Assembly: GCA_039931865.1 (NCBI GenBank)
Contig: JBDTRB010000178.1
Span: 1 to 5,911, forward strand
DNA length: 5,911 nucleotides
Direction of reading: 5' to 3'
From: JALYUA01 sp039931865
GTDB taxonomy: Bacteria > Acidobacteriota > Thermoanaerobaculia > UBA5066 > Gp7-AA6
Numbering within the stretch: position 1 is the first letter of the stretch; every line of letters starts with the position of its first letter. Below, in pieces: positions 1-5,876 of the stretch. The translations under genes and the position numbers were made by a program. The notes beneath the pieces were generated by a model, which saw only the letters and a program-made list of their open reading frames with translations, ran no database searches and was not told the DNA's origin.

Positions 1-110
1 GCGCGGTTCTCCTGGCCACGTACCTGATCGTCGTGTTCTCCCTGGTTGTCCAGGGCTTGACCCTCACCCCCTTGACGCGCCGGCTCCTGAAAAAGAAGTC
101 GACCGCCTGA
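1..110 (+). CDS. C-terminal end of probable CPA1/NhaP-type Na+/H+ antiporter (5' partial)
   Basis: The reading frame beginning at base 3 runs without a stop to TGA at 108-110 and encodes 35 residues. The segment starts with a hydrophobic stretch (AVLLATYLIVVFSLVVQGL) and then has TLTPLTRRLL followed by a basic tail, KKKSTA. A last transmembrane helix with the 'VVFSxxVQGLTLxPL' pattern followed by a positively charged cytoplasmic tail is typical of the end of CPA1 (NhaP-like) sodium/proton antiporters, which exchange Na+ or K+ for H+ across the inner membrane. Only the last helix is in the window, so ion specificity cannot be judged. The gene ends about 350 bases before the oxidase remnant and 570 bases before the GH39 gene, so it is probably not in the same transcription unit as the downstream operon. 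The family call rests on this short C-terminal pattern alone. Confidence 0.72.
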   Translation, partial: AVLLATYLIVVFSLVVQGLTLTPLTRRLLKKKSTA

Positions 111-126
111 GAGAATGGGGGGTCCG

Positions 127-165
127 ACAGCGCTCGCCTTTCCCACGCTACCCCGTCGCGAACTC
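127..165. repeat. Direct repeat, left copy (39 bp)
   Basis: Bases 127-165 match bases 5838-5876 in the same orientation at 35 of 39 positions without gaps; all four differences are transitions. The exact core CGCTACCCCGTCGCGA lies at 146-161 here, and ACAGCGCTCGC lies at 127-137. Both copies start shortly after a plus-strand stop codon (17 bases here, 16 bases on the right). Read on the minus strand, both copies encode a C-terminus ending A-T-G-stop: R-E-F-A-T-G here and R-E-E-L-A-T-G on the right. The simplest explanation is that both are 3' ends plus flanks of related minus-strand genes, with the left one decayed. Confidence 0.7.
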
Positions 166-284
166 CCGGAGCCGCCTCCCTCCGCGGTCAGCCCGGAGAT
201 GATTCCCTCGAATTCTCTGTACATCTGCGCGAGATCGTCCTGGGTGGCGGAATCGATCTGGAAACGGATGCGGGAGGTCCCGAC
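148..284 (-). pseudogene. Possible decayed 3' end of an unrecognised minus-strand gene
   Basis: On the minus strand, the frame running from 284 to 180 has strongly C/G-ending codons and reads as sensible protein (TSRIRFQIDSATQDDLAQMY, then REFEGIISGLTAE). It resembles a beta strand followed by an amphipathic helix, unlike the Arg/Ser/Pro-rich noise of the other frames. This frame does not stop at the expected place. A different frame reaches TAG at 150-148 with R-E-F-A-T-G, matching the end of the related right-hand copy (L-R-E-E-L-A-T-G-stop at 5859). Joining the two requires a frameshift between about 180 and 165. Upstream, the frame is closed by a stop near 363, and no good start is seen. 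I do not recognise the family. It could be a frameshifted remnant of a small protein or a chance open stretch. Confidence 0.3.
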
Positions 285-459
285 CCTCGTTGAGGGAAGC
301 CGGAAGGGGCGAGAAGGGTTCGGCACAGCTGGCCGCGGCGGAATGCGTAGTGAACGCTGAGACTAAGGACCACATGAATTGCGGGGCGCCGCCGGGAAAA
401 GCGGGAGCGCTCGGCCGACTGAGAACTCTGAGGGCTCCGCGAACAGGGTTCGATTGGGA

Positions 460-684
460 CACTATGATGTCTCGATGAAGATCGGCGAGCGAGTCCTCCT
501 TCCGAAAGTAGGAGGGTCGTCCGACGAGACCCTCGTCGTCGCCGACGGCTTTTACTGCCGCGAGCAGATCCGGCAGTCCACGGGACGCGAGGCCCTTCAT
601 CCCGCGCAGGTCCTTCAGATGGCCATTCGAGCCGATTCCGAGACGGCCTCACGCGGGGGAGCGCCATCCGCAAGCCGCGCGTGA
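460..684 (+). pseudogene. C-terminal remnant of FAD-linked oxidase / Fe-S oxidoreductase
   Basis: The 74 residues from 460 to TGA at 682-684 match the extreme C-terminus of large fused FAD-binding (PF01565/PF02913) plus Fe-S (PF13183/PF02754 CCG-domain) oxidoreductases, which oxidise 2-hydroxyacids such as glycolate, D-lactate or D-2-hydroxyglutarate. The diagnostic blocks, in order, are HYDVSMKIGERVLLP, ETLVVADGFYCREQI and TGREALHPAQVLQMAI; the Cys of the 'CREQI' block belongs to the CCG-type cluster region. Such proteins are usually close to 1,000 residues long. Here the frame upstream of 460 loses all resemblance, and no FAD domain or CxxCxxC ferredoxin motif is present, so the gene is truncated at its 5' side. 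An ATG at 475 could initiate a 69-residue fragment, but I see no ribosome site for it. The stop overlaps the GH39 GTG start (GTGA), as expected if the intact oxidase was once the preceding operon member. Confidence 0.75.
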
Positions 685-2180
685 CGGGAAAGCCTCGAAC
701 CCGAGCGGCCTCTCCGCGAGGCGGCGGTGGCGGGTCCGCGGAGTTCTCCTGCGACCTGACAGCCCGCGCCCATCCGCTTCCGCACTTCTGGGAGCATACG
801 GTCGGGAGCGGACACGCGCTTCTCGGGCTGCGGGCCGATTGGCAGGAGCAGATGACGCGCTGCCATCGGGAGCTGGGATTTCGCCACGTCCGCTTCCACG
901 GACTTCTCTCGGACGACGTCGGAACTCTCGTTTGCGAGATGAATCGTCCGGTCTATTCCTTTTTCAACGCGGACCGGATCTGGGACTTTCTCCTGTCGAT
1001 CGGCATGCGTCCTTTCGTCGCGCTGTCCTTCATGCCGGAGATGCTCGCCTCCGGCCCGACGACGGTCTTCCACTATCGCGCCAACGTGACGCCTCCCAGG
1101 AACCTGCGGAAGTGGGAGACGTTGATAGAGAGACTCGTTCGCCACGCGATCCAGCGATACGGCCGCGACGAAGTCGCTCAGTGGCCGTTCGAAGTGTGGA
1201 ACGAGCCGAATTTGAAGGCATTCTGGACGGGATCGCGACTCGATTATTTTCGGTTTTACCACGCGACGGCGCGGGCGATCAAAGCGGTCGAACCGAAGAT
1301 TGCCGTCGGAGGCCCCGCAACCGCCATGAACGCGTGGATCGACGAATTCCTCGCGTCCTGCGAGAAACGGAAGGCACCGCCCGACTTCGTCTCGACTCAT
1401 CATTATCCGACCGATGCCTTTGGAAAACCTGGCGACGACACCGTCACGCAGCTTTCCAGGAGCCGGAGGAGCGTCCTGCGCGAGCAGGCGGAAGAGGTTC
1501 GCCGGAAAGTGCCCGACAAACCCCTCTACTACACCGAATGGAGCTCGTCGTCCAATCCGTTCGACGAGCTCCATGACGAGCCTTACGCGGCGGCCTTCGC
1601 CGTCAAGACCGTGATGGAGGCGGCGGGGGTCCTCGACGCCTACAGCTGGTGGACGTTCTCGGACATCTTCGAGGAAAATTACATGACCTCGGTGCCGTTC
1701 CATGGGGGCTTCGGGCTTCTGACCCTGCACGGCATCGCAAAGCCGGTCTACCGGGCATTCGAGCTGCTCCACCGACTGGGAACGGAGCGGCTGCCGGTCA
1801 CGGGCACTCACAAGACGGTCGATGCCTGGGTCACCCGGCACGGAGAGCAAACGACGGTCGTCCTGACCAACTGGGCGCTCCCGCGGCACCCGATACGCGC
1901 CGAGACCGTGAAAATCACGCTGGTGGGTCCGGGGCGGCCGGTCCAGGCCGTTCTCGAGCGGATCGACGAGGACCACGCCAACCCCCGCCCGCTCTGGATC
2001 GAGATGGGGAGACCGACATACCCTTCCGCGGGCCAGCTCGAAGACCTGCATGCCGCATCGAGCCTCTCATCGGAGCGCCTCGACGTGACCGCAAGATCCG
2101 GCGCCACTCTCTTCACGGTGAGGATGCCTCCTCAATCGGTCGCCTCCGTGACGCTCTCCCGCAGACAGGGGAAGAAATGA
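681..2180 (+). CDS. GH39-family glycoside hydrolase (beta-xylosidase-like)
   Basis: The 499-residue protein carries the hallmarks of clan GH-A family 39 retaining glycosidases, which remove beta-linked xylose or related sugars with net retention. The acid/base motif EVWNEPN places the catalytic Glu at residue 175, and YTEWSSS places the nucleophile Glu at 286. Further family blocks are VGSGHALLGLR (41-51), FRHVRFHGLLSDD (67-79), ALSFMPE (114-120), VGGPATA (209-215) and STHHYP (238-243). The barrel ends near residue 370; residues 376-499 look like the beta-sandwich that usually follows. The start is GTG at 681, the only plausible in-frame start before the conserved region, with no good ribosome site; coupling to the overlapping oxidase remnant stop (GTGA) may supply initiation. 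Residues 10-20 are Gly/Ser/Ala/Pro-rich. There is no signal peptide, so the enzyme is probably cytoplasmic. The stop overlaps the next start (ATGA). The exact substrate (xyloside, glucuronide or other) cannot be read from the sequence. Confidence 0.88.
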   Translation: MTGKPRTRAASPRGGGGGSAEFSCDLTARAHPLPHFWEHTVGSGHALLGLRADWQEQMTRCHRELGFRHVRFHGLLSDDVGTLVCEMNRPVYSFFNADRIWDFLLSIGMRPFVALSFMPEMLASGPTTVFHYRANVTPPRNLRKWETLIERLVRHAIQRYGRDEVAQWPFEVWNEPNLKAFWTGSRLDYFRFYHATARAIKAVEPKIAVGGPATAMNAWIDEFLASCEKRKAPPDFVSTHHYPTDAFGKPGDDTVTQLSRSRRSVLREQAEEVRRKVPDKPLYYTEWSSSSNPFDELHDEPYAAAFAVKTVMEAAGVLDAYSWWTFSDIFEENYMTSVPFHGGFGLLTLHGIAKPVYRAFELLHRLGTERLPVTGTHKTVDAWVTRHGEQTTVVLTNWALPRHPIRAETVKITLVGPGRPVQAVLERIDEDHANPRPLWIEMGRPTYPSAGQLEDLHAASSLSSERLDVTARSGATLFTVRMPPQSVASVTLSRRQGKK

Positions 2181-2959
2181 AGATCTCTCTCGAGGGCAAG
2201 CACGCGCTCGTGACGGGCGCCAATTCGGGAATCGGGGAAGCGATCGCGCTCGCGCTCGCGGAAGCCGGCGCCGACGTCGCGATCAACTACGTCAGCAAGC
2301 CGGAAGCCGCCAGCGACGTCGCCAGCCGCGCCGCCAGGATGGGCGTGCGCTGCCTCTGCGTCGAGGCGGACGTGTCCGACGCCGCGCAGGTCGCTTCGAT
2401 GTTTCGCCGCGTCGAGCAAGCCTGGGGCGGTGTGGACATACTCGTCAACAATGCGGGTATCGACGGAACCCGCGCCGAGGGCTGGGAAGCGGATCCATCC
2501 GCCTGGCGACGGGTCATCGAAATCAACCTCTTCGGCGCCTTTTACTGCGCGCGCGAGGCGCTTGCCGGGATGGTTGCTCGCAGGAGCGGCGTGGTCTTGA
2601 ACGTCAGCTCCGTTCACGAGGTCATCCCCTGGGCGGGTTACAGCGCCTACTGCGCCAGCAAGGCCGCGATTTCGATGATGACGAAGACTCTCGCGCAGGA
2701 GGCGGCGCCGTCGGGTGTTCGGGTGCTCGCCCTGGCGCCCGGAGCGATCCGTACGCCGATCAACCAGGCTGTCTGGGGGAACCCGCAGGCGATGGCGGAT
2801 CTCGCGGGCAAGATTCCAATGGGCCGCATCGGAGAGTCCGCGGAAATCGCACGGATGGCCGTCGTCCTCGCGAGCGATGCGGCGTCGTACGTCACCGGAA
2901 CGACGGTGTTTGTGGACGGCGGCATGACGCTCTATCCGAGTTTCGAACATGGAGGATGA
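2177..2959 (+). CDS. Glucose 1-dehydrogenase-like short-chain dehydrogenase (SDR)
   Basis: This is a 260-residue classical SDR of normal length. The Rossmann dinucleotide motif is TGANSGIG (13-20), the structural NNAG is at 91-94, and the catalytic tetrad is Asn117, Ser145, Tyr158 and Lys162 (YCASK). The PG-x-IRTPIN block (188-196) and the C-terminal VDGGMTLYPSFEHGG closely follow glucose 1-dehydrogenases of the Bacillus type, which oxidise beta-D-glucose to glucono-1,5-lactone with NAD(P)+. The end of the second beta strand is INY (36-38) with no acidic residue, so NADP+ or dual cofactor use is more likely than strict NAD+. The ATG at 2177 overlaps the GH39 stop as ATGA, and AGGGGA at 2167-2172 is a good ribosome site that supports this start. 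Its place between two glycosidases fits oxidation of a released sugar. Glucose specificity is inferred; related SDRs use other sugars or hydroxy substrates. Confidence 0.88.
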   Translation: MKISLEGKHALVTGANSGIGEAIALALAEAGADVAINYVSKPEAASDVASRAARMGVRCLCVEADVSDAAQVASMFRRVEQAWGGVDILVNNAGIDGTRAEGWEADPSAWRRVIEINLFGAFYCAREALAGMVARRSGVVLNVSSVHEVIPWAGYSAYCASKAAISMMTKTLAQEAAPSGVRVLALAPGAIRTPINQAVWGNPQAMADLAGKIPMGRIGESAEIARMAVVLASDAASYVTGTTVFVDGGMTLYPSFEHGG

Positions 2960-4277
2960 CCCCTCAGCGGCGAACCGGCCCGGGGCCGCCGACGACGAGC
3001 TCGAGGCCCTCCAGCGTGATGCCTTTTCCTACTTCGTCCGAGCCACCAACCCCGACAACGGGCTCGTCGCCGACAACAGCCGGAAGGACGCGGTCGCGAG
3101 CATCGCGGTCGTCGGTTTCTGCCTCGCCTCCTATGCCGTCGCGGTCGAGCGGCAATTCATCGGCCGCGCCGAAGCCGTCGAACGAAGCCTCACGACTCTT
3201 CGATTCTTCGAGCGCAGCCCTCAGGGCGAGGAATCGGACGCCACGGGCCACCGCGGCTTCTACTACCATTTTCTCGACATGAAGACCGGAGCACGAACGT
3301 GGAAGTGCGAACTGTCGATGGTCGACACCGCGTTCCTCATCGCCGGAGCGCTGGTCGCGATGATGTATTTCGACCGAGAGGAGGAAGGGGAAAAAGAGAT
3401 CCGCCGGCTCGCCGCTTCTTTGTACGAGCGCGTCGATTGGGACTGGGCCATGAACGGCGAGCCGCCGATGTCGATGGGCTGGAAGCCAGACATCGGCTTC
3501 ATCCGCTACAACTGGGACGGGTACAGCGAGGCGATCGTTCTCTACGCCCTGGCGCTCGGTTCTCCGACGCACCCGATCGCGCCGGACGGATACGCGGCCT
3601 GGACGGGGACATATCAGTGGGAAAATCTTTACGGCTTCGAGTTTCTCTTCGCGGCGCCGTTGTTTGTCCATCAGCTCTCGCACGTGTGGATCGACTTTCG
3701 CGGGATTCAGGACGAGTTCATGCGAGAGAAGCGGTCCGACTATTTCGAGAACAGCCGACGCGCGACCTACGTTCAGCGCCGTTACGCGATTCGAAACCCG
3801 AAACGCTGCCGTGGCTATGGCGAGAACGGCTGGGGAATCACGGCGGGCGATGGTCCCGGCTTCTCCAAACTCCGGGTCGGTGGAGTGGACCGGACGTTTT
3901 TCGACTACGTGGCCCGCGGAGTTCCCTACGGGCCGGACGACGGGACTCTGGCACCGTGGGCCGTGGCCGCGTCGCTTCCTTTCGCGCCAGAGATCGTGAT
4001 GCCGGCGCTCCGCCACATGAGGAGCGCATATCCGGGCATCACGAAGGAGGACGGCGCGCTGAGGAGCTTCAACCCCACCTACCCCGCCGCCGACGGGTCG
4101 GGTTCCGGATGGGTGTGTCCCGATCTGTACGGCCTGGAGCAGGGGCCGGTTGTCTTGATGATCGAGAATCATCGTTCGGGCCTCCTATGGCGGCTGATGC
4201 GTCGGTGCGATCCCCTCGTCTCGGGACTTCGCCGTGCGGGCTTTCGGAAAGCGTGGCTGGAGTCGGGCGGCAAATGA
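2949..4277 (+). CDS. Glycoamylase-domain (PF10091) protein, GH144-like glucan hydrolase
   Basis: The 442-residue protein is essentially one glycoamylase (PF10091) alpha/alpha-barrel. That domain occurs in GH144 endo-beta-1,2-glucanases and at the C-terminus of cyclic beta-1,2-glucan synthases (NdvB/Cgs). Visible blocks are KCELSMVDTAFLIAGAL (119-135), SMGWKPDIGFIRYNWDGYSE (175-194), YALALGSPTHPI (199-210), HVWIDFRGIQDEF (245-257), DYFENSRRAT (264-273), YGENGWGITAGDGPG (290-304), PDDGTLAPWAVAASLPFAPE (329-348) and GLEQGPVVLMIENHRSGLLW (395-414). Conserved acids in these blocks (Glu121, Asp126, Glu194, Asp249, Asp301) are candidates for catalysis, but I cannot assign roles. No signal peptide or lipobox is visible, although many relatives are exported. 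The ATG at 2949 is the only practical start; it lies 11 bases inside the SDR gene and lacks a good ribosome site, so translation is probably coupled. The substrate may be beta-1,2-glucan or another oligosaccharide; 'glucoamylase' naming in databases is unreliable here. Confidence 0.85.
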   Translation: MEDDPSAANRPGAADDELEALQRDAFSYFVRATNPDNGLVADNSRKDAVASIAVVGFCLASYAVAVERQFIGRAEAVERSLTTLRFFERSPQGEESDATGHRGFYYHFLDMKTGARTWKCELSMVDTAFLIAGALVAMMYFDREEEGEKEIRRLAASLYERVDWDWAMNGEPPMSMGWKPDIGFIRYNWDGYSEAIVLYALALGSPTHPIAPDGYAAWTGTYQWENLYGFEFLFAAPLFVHQLSHVWIDFRGIQDEFMREKRSDYFENSRRATYVQRRYAIRNPKRCRGYGENGWGITAGDGPGFSKLRVGGVDRTFFDYVARGVPYGPDDGTLAPWAVAASLPFAPEIVMPALRHMRSAYPGITKEDGALRSFNPTYPAADGSGSGWVCPDLYGLEQGPVVLMIENHRSGLLWRLMRRCDPLVSGLRRAGFRKAWLESGGK

Positions 4278-5821
4278 CGATTGCACCCGTCGGCTCCGGC
4301 AGTCTTCGTTCCGGCGATGAGCACGACGCCGATCTCCTCGCCCACGTGCATCCAGGCGACTGGAAAAACCCGGTGCCCGCACCGTCCTACAACCTCGTCG
4401 TCATCGGCGCGGGCCCGGCCGGGCTCGTGATCGCGACCGGCGCGGCGGCGCTGGGCGCACGTGTCGCGTTGGTGGAAAAGAACCTCATGGGCGGCGATTG
4501 CCTCAATGTGGGCTGTGTGCCTTCGAAGGCGCTTCTGCGATCCGCGCTTTTTTACGCCGATCTGCGCCGGGCCGCGGAGTACGGGGGAGAGAGCCCCGAG
4601 CCGCACGACATCGATTTCGGAAAGGCGATGGAACGCATGCGGCGCATCCGCGCCCACATTGGTCACCAGGATTCCGCCAGGAAGCTGAGCGAGCTCGGTG
4701 TCGACGTCTTCTTCGGCGAGGCGGCCTTCGCCGGCCCCCGGTCGGTCCGGGTGGCGGGCGCGACTCTGAATTTCAGCAAGGCGGCCATCGCCACCGGTGC
4801 CCGGGCCGCCGCGCCGTCGATCGAAGGCCTGGCGGAAGCGGGCTATCTGACCAACGAGACGGTCTTCAATCTCACCGAACGGCCCGACCGGTTGCTGGTC
4901 ATTGGCGGCGGACCGCTCGGGTGCGAGATCGCGCAGGCCTTCGCGCGGCTGGGAAGCGCCGTCACCATCGCGCAGAACGATCTGTTTTTTCTTGCGAACG
5001 AAGAGCGAGACGCCGCCGAGCTGCTGGCCCAGTCGCTGGCGCGGGACGGCATCCAGGTTCGGCTCAACACGGAAGTGACGAAAGTCTCCCTCGAGGACGG
5101 CGTCCGGCGCGTGCATCTCGTGAGCTATGACCAGGAGTCCGTCGTTACGGTGGATCAGATTCTCGTGGGTGTCGGGCGGATTCCCAACGTCGAGGGGCTC
5201 GATCTCGAGGCGGCCGGGGTGACTTACGATCCGGAGAAAGGCGTCCACGTGGACGACTTCCTGCGGACCAGCAATCGCCGGATTTATGCGGCGGGCGACG
5301 TGGCCCTGGAGCACAAATTCACTCACGTGGCGGATGCGACGGGCCGCATCGTCGTCGAGAATGCCCTTTTCCTCGGCAGGAAAAGACTGAGCGCTCTGAC
5401 AATCCCCTGGTGCACCTATACCGACCCGGCCATCGCCCACGTCGGTATCTACGTTCGCGAAGCGCGCGAACGGGGTATCCCCGTCGAGACCTTCACCGTC
5501 CCGATGAGCGAGGTTGATCGCGCGATCACCGACAGCGAAGAGGACGGGTTCGCGAAGATCCACGTCCGCCAGGGCACGGACAGGATCCTGGGCGCCACGG
5601 TCGTCGCGCGCCACGCCGGCGAAATGATCAACGAGATCACGCTGGCAATGGTCGCGGGGATCGGGTTGGCGACAGTCTCCCGGGTCATTCACAGCTATCC
5701 CACGCAAGCCGAGGCGATCCGGAAAGCTGCCGACGCGTATTCCCGGACCCGCCTGACCCCGTTCTGGAAGAAGGTGGCCGCGCGCTGGCTGGCATGGTCG
5801 CGATTCGGCGATACCGCCTGA
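4274..5821 (+). CDS. MerA/Lpd-like FAD pyridine nucleotide-disulfide oxidoreductase
   Basis: The 515-residue protein is a class I flavoprotein disulfide reductase. In order it has an N-terminal extension of about 38 residues, the FAD motif GAGPAG (45-50), the redox-active pair in GGDCLNVGCVPSK (Cys76 and Cys81), the NAD(P) motif GGGPLG (211-216), the second FAD contact YAAGD (338-342) and a dimerisation domain ending in HSYPTQAEAIRK (His473, Glu480), which supplies the active-site base. The His-x-Tyr-Pro-Thr-Gln-Ala-Glu version is typical of proteins annotated as mercuric reductase. True MerA features are missing: there is no N-terminal GMTCxxC metal-binding domain and no vicinal Cys pair at the C-terminus, which ends WLAWSRFGDTA. 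Mercury reduction is therefore unlikely, and a lipoamide- or other disulfide-type substrate is open. The ATG at 4274 overlaps the preceding stop as ATGA. The extension (DEHDADLLAHVHPGDW) continues in frame from that start and looks conserved-type rather than accidental. This is the last gene of the run. Confidence 0.88.
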   Translation: MTIAPVGSGSLRSGDEHDADLLAHVHPGDWKNPVPAPSYNLVVIGAGPAGLVIATGAAALGARVALVEKNLMGGDCLNVGCVPSKALLRSALFYADLRRAAEYGGESPEPHDIDFGKAMERMRRIRAHIGHQDSARKLSELGVDVFFGEAAFAGPRSVRVAGATLNFSKAAIATGARAAAPSIEGLAEAGYLTNETVFNLTERPDRLLVIGGGPLGCEIAQAFARLGSAVTIAQNDLFFLANEERDAAELLAQSLARDGIQVRLNTEVTKVSLEDGVRRVHLVSYDQESVVTVDQILVGVGRIPNVEGLDLEAAGVTYDPEKGVHVDDFLRTSNRRIYAAGDVALEHKFTHVADATGRIVVENALFLGRKRLSALTIPWCTYTDPAIAHVGIYVREARERGIPVETFTVPMSEVDRAITDSEEDGFAKIHVRQGTDRILGATVVARHAGEMINEITLAMVAGIGLATVSRVIHSYPTQAEAIRKAADAYSRTRLTPFWKKVAARWLAWSRFGDTA

Positions 5822-5837
5822 GAGCTCGGGAGACCGG

Positions 5838-5876
5838 ACAGCGCTCGCTCTTCCCGCGCTACCCCGTCGCGAGCTC
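5838..5876. repeat. Direct repeat, right copy (39 bp)
   Basis: This is the partner of the repeat at 127-165: 35 of 39 bases are identical, in the same orientation and 5,711 bases apart. The exact core CGCTACCCCGTCGCGA lies at 5857-5872. It covers the last codons, the stop and the 3' flank of the convergent minus-strand gene. This copy alone also has a 6-bp inverted pair, GCTCGC (5843-5848) and GCGAGC (5869-5874), with a 20-base loop. The left copy breaks that stem with a mismatch, so a conserved terminator role is not supported. Confidence 0.7.

Larger units (their letters stand above)
111..459. other. Gene-poor interval between antiporter end and oxidase remnant
   Basis: I see no intact gene in this 349-base stretch. 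It holds the left copy of the direct repeat (127-165) and a short coding-like run on the minus strand (about 284-180), both listed separately. The longer open frames here on either strand are rich in Arg, Ser, Pro and Gly, show no family motifs and look like chance frames of GC-rich DNA. I found no convincing sigma-70 promoter, no hairpin followed by a T-run, and no tRNA. Its appearance, with one truncated gene and one decayed-looking gene, suggests scarred sequence left by deletion or rearrangement. Confidence 0.5.

Noticed and set aside
115..360. Small plus-strand open frame of 81 codons after the antiporter
   Set aside because: Low-complexity Arg/Gly/Pro/Ser composition, no motif and no ribosome site; it overlaps the direct repeat, and its opposite strand has better coding character.
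615..2051. Long minus-strand open frame of 478 codons opposite the GH39 gene
   Set aside because: It is Arg/Gly/Val-rich with no family motifs and lies fully antisense to a gene with clear catalytic motifs; long antisense frames are expected in GC-rich genes with G/C third positions.
1649..2176. In-frame upstream extension of the SDR gene, giving a 436-residue protein
   Set aside because: The extra residues are a shadow of GH39. The ATG at 2177 has a ribosome site and gives a normal-length SDR beginning just before the Rossmann strand.
3299..4273. In-frame upstream extension of the flavoprotein gene, giving an 840-residue protein
   Set aside because: The extension is an Arg-rich out-of-frame reading of the glycoamylase gene; the ATG at 4274 overlapping the previous stop is the natural start.
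4169..5707. Minus-strand open frame of 512 codons opposite the flavoprotein gene
   Set aside because: Its composition (runs of Arg, Asp, Val and His) and lack of motifs mark it as an antisense shadow of the well-supported disulfide reductase.
4274..5821. Calling the last gene merA and the locus a mercury-resistance operon
   Set aside because: There is no metal-binding N-terminal domain, no C-terminal Cys pair, and no merR, merT or merP; the neighbours are carbohydrate enzymes.
5843..5874. Possible bidirectional terminator hairpin between the convergent genes
   Set aside because: The 6-bp stem has a 20-base loop, no T-run follows, and the stem is broken in the matching left repeat copy.
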